Shown in pieces: positions 44,381 through 52,501 of a DNA stretch of 64,000 nucleotides (position 1 is the stretch's first letter; every line of letters starts with the position of its first letter). The notes beneath the pieces were generated by a model. The model had not been told where the DNA came from. It saw only the letters and a program-made list of their open reading frames with translations, and did not search any database. This stretch comes from Promicromonospora soli (GTDB lineage: Bacteria; Actinomycetota; Actinomycetes; Actinomycetales; Cellulomonadaceae): NCBI RefSeq assembly GCF_014653785.1, contig NZ_BNAS01000005.1:241368-305367 (forward strand). Reading direction: 5' to 3'. The translations under genes and the position numbers were made by a program.

Positions 44381-46471
44381 TTACCCGATGTTGCTTCCAC
44401 GACGTGCCGTGACCGCGCTCCGGAGCATCTGTTCCACGGAGCGCACCTGTGTCATCACGTAGTCGACGCTGAGGTGGTGGTAGTCCCGGTAGACGGGGTG
44501 GCTCGTGTCCCCGACGCCGCAGGTCGTGTCGTCGCAGGTCTGCGACCAGACGCCGTCCCAGGTGGTGACACCGTACTTCGTCCAGATGCCGGCGCTGATG
44601 CCCGGCAGGTCACCGTTGGACCCCTCGGCCTCGGCGCGCGACATGCTGCAGTCGCCGAGCCCGACCCCCGGCCGGGTGAGGCATTCGAGCGGGTCGACGT
44701 CGAGCTGCGGGTTGTCGATGACCGCCACCACGGAGGGCGCGACGGCGGTGAGGTGCGCGAACAGCTTGTCGTTCGCAGTCGCCCAGGTGCTGCGCGCCTC
44801 GTCGTCGGTCATCCGGGTGCCGTCGGCGTTCTGCATCCGGTCGGCGTAGATCTGCGCCTGGCTGACGACCACGGCGTCGGGCCGCAGGTCGTCGACGACG
44901 CGGACGGACTCGGCCTGGTAGTCGCCGCACGGCCCGCGTTCCGCGGGCTGTTCCACCTTGATCTCGGCGGCGGGGCAGCCGTGCCGCCAGCGGACGGCGA
45001 GGCGCAGGCCGGCGTCGCGCGCCGCGGCGTCGAAGGCGGGGATCCACTGCATGGTGTGCGAGTCGCCGAGGAGCAGCACGGTGGTCGTTGCGGTGACGTC
45101 GCCCAGCAGGCAGAGCTCGGCGCCCGACGTCGTCCGGGTGGTCTCGGTGCACTCGTAGGGCTTCGGCTCGGCGCCGGCCTCGACCGCCGTGGCGTACGGC
45201 TCGCGCTGCAGCACTGCCCCGGTCGCGACGCGGGTGCCGACGGTGAGGCCGCCCACGGCGAGCCCGATCACCACGGTCACCGCGGCGGTACGCCGCCACG
45301 ACTTCAGGGCGCCGCTGAACCGGATCGGGTTCTCGACCCAGCGGTAGGTCGCGACGGCTGCGCCGAGGGCGGCGAGCGAGGCGAGCACCTTGATCCAGAT
45401 GGCGTCGTCCTGCACTGCTGCGGTGGTGAGCACCACGAACGGCCAGTGCCAGAGGTACCAGGAGTAGGAGACGTCGCCGAGGCGCTGCAGCACAGGCAGG
45501 TCGAGCACGCGGTCCACCCAGGTACCGGAACCCGAGACGCTGCCCGCGGCTAGCACGAGCAGCGCGCCGCCCACGGGCAGCAGGGCGACGGTGCCGGGGA
45601 ACGGGTCGGTCTCGTGGACGAGCACGAACGAGAGCGCCAGCAGCACGAACCCCGCGGTGCCGAGCAGGGCCCGCAGCACGCCCGGTCGCAGGCGGGAGCG
45701 TTCGGCGAGCCGCCCCCACGGCAGCGTCGCGACGAGGGCAGCGCCCGCGAACTCCCAGGCGCGGGTGGGCAGCACGTAGAACGCCCAGTCGGGGACGGCC
45801 GCCGTCAGCCATACCGAGACCAGCAGAGACACCACGAAGGTGCCGGCGAACAGCAGCTGCAGCATGCGGCGGGCTGGGATGCGGGTGCGCCGCGCGATCG
45901 CGACCGCCAGCAGGATCAGCAGCGGCCAGAAGATGTAGAACTGCTCCTCGATGCCGAGCGACCAGGTGTGCAGGTAGGGGCTCGGGGTGACGGAGTCGGA
46001 GAAGTAGTCCTGCCCCTGGTACGGGAACAGCAGGTTGGAGACGAACAGCATGGCCGACGCGCCGTGCCACGCGAGGCGGCCCCAGACCAGCGGCGAGAGG
46101 ATCAGGAGGCACGCGACGAGCGTGACCGAGACGACCAGCGCGAGCGCCGGCACCAGCCGCCGCATCCGGCGGGTCCAGAACTCGACGAGGTCGACGGTCC
46201 CGCTGCGGTCCACCTCGCGCAGCAGCAGCGAGCTGATGAGGTAGCCGGAGATCACGTAGAAGATGTCGACGCCGGTGAACCCGCCGGGGACCGCGATCCC
46301 CGCGTGGTAGACGACGACGGCGAGCACGGCGACCGCACGCAGCCCGTTGATGTCGGTGCGGAACGTGTGCCCGGCGCCCGGGGTGGCGGGTACCCCGTCC
46401 GCCCCTGGACCGCTGGGTTCGGCGGGCGATCCGGTGGATCGGTCGACGGCGGTTGTCGTCGCCTGCGCCAT
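44381..46471 (-). CDS. OafA/YrhL-like acyltransferase with C-terminal SGNH domain
   Basis: 696 aa. Residues ~45-390 form an acyltransferase-3 membrane domain (about 10 helices, INGLRAVAVLAVVVYHAG and the conserved GFTGVDIFYVISGYLISSLL). An SGNH domain follows (~residues 440-690) with VLLLGDSHTMQWIPAF (nucleophile Ser) and DYHHLS (Asp/His). O-acylates cell-surface glycans, peptidoglycan or lipids outside the membrane. Start ATG 46471 with AGGAGAAAA. Confidence 0.93.
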   Translation of the reverse strand: MAQATTTAVDRSTGSPAEPSGPGADGVPATPGAGHTFRTDINGLRAVAVLAVVVYHAGIAVPGGFTGVDIFYVISGYLISSLLLREVDRSGTVDLVEFWTRRMRRLVPALALVVSVTLVACLLILSPLVWGRLAWHGASAMLFVSNLLFPYQGQDYFSDSVTPSPYLHTWSLGIEEQFYIFWPLLILLAVAIARRTRIPARRMLQLLFAGTFVVSLLVSVWLTAAVPDWAFYVLPTRAWEFAGAALVATLPWGRLAERSRLRPGVLRALLGTAGFVLLALSFVLVHETDPFPGTVALLPVGGALLVLAAGSVSGSGTWVDRVLDLPVLQRLGDVSYSWYLWHWPFVVLTTAAVQDDAIWIKVLASLAALGAAVATYRWVENPIRFSGALKSWRRTAAVTVVIGLAVGGLTVGTRVATGAVLQREPYATAVEAGAEPKPYECTETTRTTSGAELCLLGDVTATTTVLLLGDSHTMQWIPAFDAAARDAGLRLAVRWRHGCPAAEIKVEQPAERGPCGDYQAESVRVVDDLRPDAVVVSQAQIYADRMQNADGTRMTDDEARSTWATANDKLFAHLTAVAPSVVAVIDNPQLDVDPLECLTRPGVGLGDCSMSRAEAEGSNGDLPGISAGIWTKYGVTTWDGVWSQTCDDTTCGVGDTSHPVYRDYHHLSVDYVMTQVRSVEQMLRSAVTARRGSNIG

Positions 46472-46567
46472 TTTTCTCCTGCGGTCGTTCCGGACGGGTG
46501 CGCGCCACACACCATAACGGGCACAACGGGTCAGGTTGCCCGCTTATCAAGGAGGGTCTGGGGAGAG

Positions 46568-47089
46568 TCAATCTAGGAACACGTGGGAGCAGACCAGCAC
46601 AGGCGCGCCGGTGGTGCCGCCGTCGATCACGCACCCGATCGCGCTCCGCTGCAGCTCCGAGCTCACCAGGTTCTCCCAGTGCGACGGCGAGTCCAGCCAC
46701 GCCTGCACCACATCCTGCGGCGGGTTCGCGGTGCGGCTGAGGTTCTCGGCCACGAGCCCGCCCGGGCAGCTCTCCCGCACAGGCGGCAGCGGCGCATGCA
46801 CGAGCTCCGGCGCGCCGATCAGCTCCTCGGCGCGGTCCACCGCGACGGGCTCCAGGCAGTCTTCGTGCTCCAGCGCGGGCAGGCCGACCTGCGCGCGCGC
46901 CGCGTTCACGCCGTCCTCCAGGGCCGCCGCGTACTGCTCCGGATCGGCCAGGTCCACGTCGGCGGGCGCCGTCCACGTCGCCTCGGGAGTCGCCGTGACC
47001 TCCGGGCTGTCCGGCACCGCCGAGCAGGCCGTGAGCAGCGCTGCGGCCGGCACGAACGCCGCGGCGAGGCGAGTCGGGATGCGGAGCAC
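46568..47089 (-). CDS. CAP/SCP-domain lipoprotein 1
   Basis: About 173 aa. Lipoprotein signal with lipobox LLTAC, a short linker, then a CAP (SCP/PR1-like) domain with NAARAQVGLPAL, LVHAPL, VAENLSR and DSPSHWENLV. The role of bacterial CAP proteins is mostly unknown, surface associated. GTG 47089 gives a normal signal length; ATG 47119 is an alternative. Tandem paralog of the next gene, ending CSHVFLD where the other ends CAHVFLA. Confidence 0.82.
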   Translation of the reverse strand: MLRIPTRLAAAFVPAAALLTACSAVPDSPEVTATPEATWTAPADVDLADPEQYAAALEDGVNAARAQVGLPALEHEDCLEPVAVDRAEELIGAPELVHAPLPPVRESCPGGLVAENLSRTANPPQDVVQAWLDSPSHWENLVSSELQRSAIGCVIDGGTTGAPVLVCSHVFLD

Positions 47090-47168
47090 GACGTCGATTC
47101 GACACCGCTCGCCCGCCATCCACAAGTCAGAGCCATGCACCGCCAGACCGCACAGAGGTGCGCCGCGT

Positions 47169-47972
47169 CTAGGCCAGGAACACGTGTGCGCAGATCATGA
47201 CCGGCGCGGCGGGGTCGCCGCCATCCGGCACGCAGGCGATCGCGCCGCGCGTCAGGTCACCGTTCAGGATGTTGGCACGGTGCCCCTCTGAGTCCATCCA
47301 GCCCTGCGCCGCCTCCGCCGGGGACCACGCACCCTTGGCGAGGTTCTCCGCCACAGCCGTGGTGGGACAGGCTTCGAAGATCGGGTCGAGCGGCGCGTGC
47401 GCCAGCTCCTTTCCGATCAGCGCCCGGGCCCGCTCCAGCGCGACGTCGTAGGCGCAGTCGTCGTGCACCAGGGCCGGGAGGCCGTTCGCGGTGCGATGGC
47501 CGTTGACCTCCTCCTCCAACGCCTGGGCGTACTGCTCGGCGTCGGTCAGGTCCGCATCGGCGCCGCCGTCCCCGGAGCCCTCCCCCGTGCCGCCACCGGT
47601 TCCACCGGCGTCACCGCCGGAACTCCCACCGGAGTCGCCCGCCCCCGGCGTCGGCCGGTCCACGCCGCGCGACGCCGACTCGCTCGGCGCAGGCCGCACC
47701 TCTACCGCCGCGGACTCCTGGAGGTGCTCGCCGTGGATCGGCCCCACCGACGTGGGCTGCGCGGACGGTGCCCGCTCCGCCACCACCGACTGGCCCACGA
47801 CGCCGGGCGCTACCCCCGGCGCGGGCGACGGTCCGGCGCCCGGGTCGAGGAGCCCGGCGCACGCCGTGAGGCACGCGCCCACCACCACGGCCAGCACAGC
47901 GCGGGCGACTGCCCTGCGCGGGGCGCGCCCCGGCTGGGCCGCGGACGACGTCGTGCAAGGCGCTGGGGACAC
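47169..47972 (-). CDS. CAP/SCP-domain lipoprotein 2
   Basis: About 267 aa. Arg-rich signal with lipobox CLTAC (~residue 36), a long Pro/Ser/Gly-rich wall linker (~45-145), then a CAP domain with VNGHRTANGLPALVHDD, LAHAPLD, VAENLAK and DSEGHRANIL. Four cysteines in the CAP domain could form two disulfides. GTG 47972 is chosen: TATTGT lies 8 nt upstream, so the mRNA may be (near-)leaderless. Paralog of the gene downstream. Confidence 0.82.
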   Translation of the reverse strand: MSPAPCTTSSAAQPGRAPRRAVARAVLAVVVGACLTACAGLLDPGAGPSPAPGVAPGVVGQSVVAERAPSAQPTSVGPIHGEHLQESAAVEVRPAPSESASRGVDRPTPGAGDSGGSSGGDAGGTGGGTGEGSGDGGADADLTDAEQYAQALEEEVNGHRTANGLPALVHDDCAYDVALERARALIGKELAHAPLDPIFEACPTTAVAENLAKGAWSPAEAAQGWMDSEGHRANILNGDLTRGAIACVPDGGDPAAPVMICAHVFLA

Positions 47973-48197
47973 AAGGCCGCACAATACCCGGCGATCACGA
48001 CCGTGCGGAATGCGCCGAAAGGTTGACCGGGGCGCATGAGGACGGTCGGCGCGTTTCGCGATCCTGGGAATTCGGGCCTGATCTCGCAGGTGGGAGGTGC
48101 GCGGGCGGTCGGACGATTCAGGTCGCACGCTGCACATTCATCGCATATTTTTGCGGTGCACCAGCGATCCATTCCAGTCGACCAGCTTAGGTTGCCC
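47973..48197. other. Divergent promoter region, AT-richer than its surroundings
   Basis: Between the CAP2 and sulfotransferase genes. Contains an AT-rich patch around 48121-48160 (GCATATTTTTGCGG), the probable sulfotransferase promoter. No operator could be assigned. Confidence 0.35.
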
Positions 48198-49151
48198 ATG
48201 TCCGGAACGAGTACGAGCAGCACGCCCTGGAACGACCGTCGCATTGTGTTCGTAGGCGGTCTTCATCGAAGCGGCACCGCCCTTGTTGCCCGTATTGTCG
48301 GTTCGAGCCCAGACGCCTCCGGACTGGCCGGCACCGGCGCGGTCATGGACGAGGGCCAGCGCATTCAAGACATTTCTATGGGCGGCCTGGGTAATACGTC
48401 CGAATGGTCGTTCCACCCGCGGGCGCACCTCACCGAAGAAGACGCGAAGTGCGCGCCCGACGCCGGAGCGCGGCTCTGGCAGAGCTGGGCGCCCTACTGG
48501 GACCTCGACCGCAAGGTGCTCGTCGAGAAGTCGCCGCCCAACCTGACGAAGATGCGCTACTTCCAGGAGATCTTCCCGAAGTCCCGCTTCATCGTGGTGA
48601 CGCGGCACCCCGTGGTGCAGGCGCTGGCGGTGCGCAAGTGGGCCACCCCTACCCACGGGCGGTTCACGTACGGCTTCCCGCGGCTCATCGAGCACTGGGT
48701 GCACGCGCACGACGTGTTCGCGGAGGACGCGCTGCACATCGAGAACCTGCTCGTGCTCCGGTACGAGCACCTGATGCGGGACCCCGCGGAACAGCTAGGC
48801 CGCGTGGCCCGGTTCCTGGACATCGAGCTCGACGCCAACTCCGTCGACGCGGTCGGCGTCCGGCCCGGCAATCGCTACGCCGAGCTGTGGGAGACCGGCG
48901 GCCGCCGGCAGCTCGGGGGCCGCGTCCGGACCCACCTCGCGCGCCTCGGCTCGCGCCGGGGCACTCCTCGGGCGGACCTGCTCCGCGACGTCACCGACGC
49001 CGCGCTGCTCCCCCGCTACCGGAACGTGGTCAACGAGCACCTCGGGGACCGGATCCGCGCCCACGGTTACGACCTCGGCAGGCTGGACGAGGCGGCCCCG
49101 TGGGCCCCGGCACCGATAGGTGCGCCTGCGCCCCTGACGGCTGAGGCGTGA
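48198..49151 (+). CDS. Sulfotransferase-family protein
   Basis: 317 aa. PAPS-binding loop FVGGLHRSGTALVARIVGSS (5'-phosphosulfate site) and the 3'-phosphate motif FIVVTRHPVVQALAVRKW are visible, with RYEHLMRDPAEQL after. Would transfer sulfate from PAPS to a glycan, lipid or small molecule; the acceptor is unknown. Start ATG 48198 gives the motif close to the N-terminus; upstream frame extension is unsupported. The start of the gene is a little less GC-rich than its neighbours, a weak sign of transfer. Confidence 0.85.
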   Translation: MSGTSTSSTPWNDRRIVFVGGLHRSGTALVARIVGSSPDASGLAGTGAVMDEGQRIQDISMGGLGNTSEWSFHPRAHLTEEDAKCAPDAGARLWQSWAPYWDLDRKVLVEKSPPNLTKMRYFQEIFPKSRFIVVTRHPVVQALAVRKWATPTHGRFTYGFPRLIEHWVHAHDVFAEDALHIENLLVLRYEHLMRDPAEQLGRVARFLDIELDANSVDAVGVRPGNRYAELWETGGRRQLGGRVRTHLARLGSRRGTPRADLLRDVTDAALLPRYRNVVNEHLGDRIRAHGYDLGRLDEAAPWAPAPIGAPAPLTAEA

Positions 49152-49175
49152 TGACGGCCCGGCCGCGCGGGGTAG

Positions 49176-52100
49176 TCACGTAGCCGGCACCTCGCCCATC
49201 AGCGCAAGCATGTCCGCGGCCTCGGGATTCTCGAGCTCGATGTAGATGACGTAGGCGTGCTCGTAGTGAGACCGGGCCAGGTCTGGATCGCCCAGGGCGT
49301 GGTGCGCGTGGCCAATGCCGGCGTGGGCGCGGGCCTGCTGATCACGAGAACCCACCTGGATGGCGATGCCGAGCGCCTCGGTGTGCGATCGCAGGGCCTC
49401 GGCTGTGCTGCCGGCGAGCAGAGCAGCCTCACCCAGCCCGTTGAACGACCAGGCCTGGCCGCTGACGTCACCGGTCTCACGGCACACGACGAGCGCCTGC
49501 CCGAAGTACGACGCGGCCTCGTCCGGCTCCTCCAGGTAGAGGTGCAGCATGCCGAGCGAGTCCAGCACGTACGCCCGCATGGTCACGATGCCCAGGGCCT
49601 CGGCGGTCGCCAAGGACCGTCGCAGTCGCTCTGCGGCGGTCGTGTACTCCCCTCGCTCCAGCTCGGTGTTGGCGAGGTTGTTGAGCGCGATAGCCTCGCA
49701 GTACCGCGCGCCGATGTCCTGGAAGATCGCGAGCGCCTGCCGGCACGTCTCGTAGGCCGCGTCGATGTTCCCCAGCCCGGCCTCGACCCCAACGAGGTTG
49801 TTGCGCACCGATGCCTCAGCGAACCGGTCGCCGGCCCGCCGGGCCACGGCGAGCGCCCGGTAGTGGCCTTCCCGGGCGACCTTGTGGTCACCCCGCCGAT
49901 GATCGATCGACGCCAGGTTGGTCAGCGTGTGCGCCTCACCCACCAGGTCTCCGCTCTGCTGGAACAGTGCGAGCGCCCGGTGGAAGTGTTCGAGGGCGGT
50001 CTCGTACCGGCCGGCCTGGGAGTGTCCGACACCAAGCTGGCGCAGGACCTGTGCCTGGCCGGCCAGATTGCCTGCCTCCTCGGCGGCGCGAAGGGCGTGC
50101 GCGTTGACGACGAACAGGTCGACCGGGTGCGCGCTGTTGACGTAGCGGTGCAGGATCAGGGCGAGCCCGACTACGTACCGGTCGTCGTGCCGGTCCGCAG
50201 CGTGCTCGGCGACCGCCGCGAGGCAGCCCCGCTCGGCCCGGAGCCACTCGCGCGCCGACGTCGGCTCCGAAAGATCGGGAAGCGGAGCGTCCGGCGTCCC
50301 GTCGGGCTGATACTGCACTTCGGCCGGGTACAAGGAGCTCACTGCGGCGTAGGCCGCGCCCTGGTAGTAGTCCAGGAGCCGTCGCTCCGCCGTCTGCCGC
50401 TCGTGCTCGGTGTCCAGTGCAGTCGCGAGGCGAGCTGCGTAGGCGCGCAGGAGGTCGTGCATTCCGTAGCGGCCGGCACCGGTCCGATGCAGCAGGTGGG
50501 CGCTGACGAGCGTCTCCAGGATCCGGCGGGCGCGGTTCGGCTCCAGGCCGGTCAGTGCGGCGGCCACGTAAGGGTCCAGGTCGGGGCCAGGATGCAGGCT
50601 CAGCCGCCGGAAGGTGTGTGCCGCCTGCTCGGGCAGGTGCTGGATCGACCAGGAGAAGACGGCGTGGACGGCCGCGTACGGGTCACCGCCGGGATCGAGC
50701 AGCTCAAGCCGCTCCTGCCGGTCGGCCAGCTCCGCCACCACATCGGCCAGCGACCGGTCCGGCCGGGGCGTCGCCAGCACTGCCGCGACCCGCAGTGCCA
50801 GCGGAAGCCGGGCGCACTGCTCGGCGAGCGTCGCGGCCGCGGCCCGCTCGGTGACCACCCGGTCGCCGATCAGCCGGTGCAGCAGGTCGACCGCCTCGGC
50901 GGCCGGCAGCAGGTCGAGACCGACCTGGTGGGCACCATGGACGGCGAACAGCCCAGCCAGGCTGTCCCGGCTGGTGACCAGGACCAACGACGTGCCGCTC
51001 CCGGGGAGCAGGGGCCGCACCTGGGCCACGCTGCCTGCGTTGTCCAGCACGATCAGCATCCTGCGCTCGGCCAGCTCACTGCGGTACCTGGCCGCTCGCT
51101 CGTCGCTGTCCAGGGGGATGTCCCGCTCCGCGACGCCTAGCGCTGCCAGGAACCGGGCGAGCGCGTCGGCCGGCCGCATCGGCTGGTCCGGGTCGTAGCC
51201 GCGCAGGTTCACGTACAGCTGGCCGTCCGGAAACTGATCGGCGACCTGGTGCGCCCAATGGACCGCGAGCGCGGTCTTGCCCACGCCGGCTGTGCCGCTG
51301 ATCGCGGTGACCACGACCTCCCGCCTTCCACGATCGGCTGATGCGTCGGACAGCAGCTCGTCGAGGCGCCGCATCTCGTCTGCTCGTCCGGTAAAGCCCG
51401 CCGCGTCGAGGGGCAGTTGCGCCGGCCGCCGGGACCGTTCAACCGCAACGGGGACGCCTTCCGCCGCATCGCCGCCTGCCGCGCCGTCAACTTCCGAGCT
51501 GCCCGGATCGTACGAGGCAGGCCCGGGGACTTCGGTCGGCGCGGCAAGCTCGTCGTCGTGCCGCAGGATCCGCTGGTACAGCTCGCGGAGCGTCGGTCCG
51601 GGGTCGCTGCCGAGCTCATCGGCCAGCCGCTCCTGGACCAGGCGATAGTGCGCCAGGGCGTCGGCCTGCCGGTCGCAGCGGTACAGCGCGAGCATCAGCT
51701 GACCGGCCAGGCGTTCGTCGAGCGGATGGGCCCGCGCGGCGGTACCCACCTCGGGGAGAAGGCCCGCGTGCTCTCCCGACCGCAGCAACAGGTCGTTGTG
51801 GTCGAGGACGGCGGCAAGGCGCTCCGCCTCGAGCCTGACTGCCACGGACCGCAGCCAGTCGCTGTCCAGGTCGGCGAACGGCCGGCCCTGCCACAGGCCC
51901 ATTGCTTCCTGCCACAGAGCGCCGGCGTGGTCGTCGTCGGCCCCCCTGGCCTGCGCGACGAGCGCACGGAAGCGCTGCAGGTCCACTGCGGACTCGTCCG
52001 CTTCCAGCACGTAGCCGCCGGAGCGGCGCTCCAGGAGCGGCCCGCCCTCGTCGCCGAGCACGCTCCGTAGCCGAGACACGTAGCTGTGCAATGTCTGCCG

Positions 52101-52277
52101 GGCGCTGCGCGGGGGCGTCGTTCCCCACACCCGGTCGACGAGCTGTTCCACCGAGACGTGCACGCCCGGCTCGATCAGCAGCGCCGCCAGCACGGCCCGT
52201 TGACGAGCCGAGCCGAGCGGGACCTGACCGCGCTCGCTCCGGGCCGAGACGTGACCGAGCAGTTGAAACCAGACCAT
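49176..52277 (-). CDS. AfsR-like SARP regulator 1 (SARP-NB-ARC-TPR)
   Basis: 1,033 aa. Winged HTH (~15-95: PLGSARQRAVLAALLIEPGV), BTAD (~100-245), variable linker, NB-ARC ATPase (P-loop AGVGKTALAVHWA ~330, Walker B MLIVLDNAG ~405, ARLPLALRVAA ~490), then TPR repeats (~700-1010). Large SARPs of this type activate secondary-metabolite or secreted-product genes, with ATP binding and TPR contacts tuning activity. Start ATG 52277 matches the two paralogs and has GGAGGTAGGGG upstream. Very similar to the next gene, including the leader. Confidence 0.93.
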   Translation of the reverse strand: MVWFQLLGHVSARSERGQVPLGSARQRAVLAALLIEPGVHVSVEQLVDRVWGTTPPRSARQTLHSYVSRLRSVLGDEGGPLLERRSGGYVLEADESAVDLQRFRALVAQARGADDDHAGALWQEAMGLWQGRPFADLDSDWLRSVAVRLEAERLAAVLDHNDLLLRSGEHAGLLPEVGTAARAHPLDERLAGQLMLALYRCDRQADALAHYRLVQERLADELGSDPGPTLRELYQRILRHDDELAAPTEVPGPASYDPGSSEVDGAAGGDAAEGVPVAVERSRRPAQLPLDAAGFTGRADEMRRLDELLSDASADRGRREVVVTAISGTAGVGKTALAVHWAHQVADQFPDGQLYVNLRGYDPDQPMRPADALARFLAALGVAERDIPLDSDERAARYRSELAERRMLIVLDNAGSVAQVRPLLPGSGTSLVLVTSRDSLAGLFAVHGAHQVGLDLLPAAEAVDLLHRLIGDRVVTERAAAATLAEQCARLPLALRVAAVLATPRPDRSLADVVAELADRQERLELLDPGGDPYAAVHAVFSWSIQHLPEQAAHTFRRLSLHPGPDLDPYVAAALTGLEPNRARRILETLVSAHLLHRTGAGRYGMHDLLRAYAARLATALDTEHERQTAERRLLDYYQGAAYAAVSSLYPAEVQYQPDGTPDAPLPDLSEPTSAREWLRAERGCLAAVAEHAADRHDDRYVVGLALILHRYVNSAHPVDLFVVNAHALRAAEEAGNLAGQAQVLRQLGVGHSQAGRYETALEHFHRALALFQQSGDLVGEAHTLTNLASIDHRRGDHKVAREGHYRALAVARRAGDRFAEASVRNNLVGVEAGLGNIDAAYETCRQALAIFQDIGARYCEAIALNNLANTELERGEYTTAAERLRRSLATAEALGIVTMRAYVLDSLGMLHLYLEEPDEAASYFGQALVVCRETGDVSGQAWSFNGLGEAALLAGSTAEALRSHTEALGIAIQVGSRDQQARAHAGIGHAHHALGDPDLARSHYEHAYVIYIELENPEAADMLALMGEVPAT

Positions 52278-52501
52278 GTCCGCCCCTACCTCCGCGTCGA
52301 GCCGCCGAAGGCAAGAGAGTAGGCGGTGCGCCGGGTGATACATGGGCCTGGCTCGGCTCGCGGGACGTCGGTCCAGGACGCTGAAGGTGCTCGAACAGCT
52401 GACCCGCAACGCGGGCGGCGTCGTCACCTGACAGACCCGAAGGGCCCGGCGAGCTCATGGTGGCGAGTGCGGGGTCGTGGACGGGTCCAGAAAGCGTGGT
52501 G
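52278..52501 (-). promoter_or_regulatory. Promoter region of SARP gene 1
   Basis: CCTACTCT with a TACTCT -10 candidate at about 52317-52323, in a ~45-bp block that is repeated almost exactly before SARP gene 2 (about 55586-55650). No SARP-type heptamers were found here. Confidence 0.4.

Noticed and set aside
42898-44400. Purine riboswitch before the NCS2 permease
   Set aside because: No purine aptamer core could be found upstream of ATG 44361.
41749-44412. 887-codon plus-strand frame
   Set aside because: Starts inside the MFS gene in another frame and runs antisense to the purine permease.
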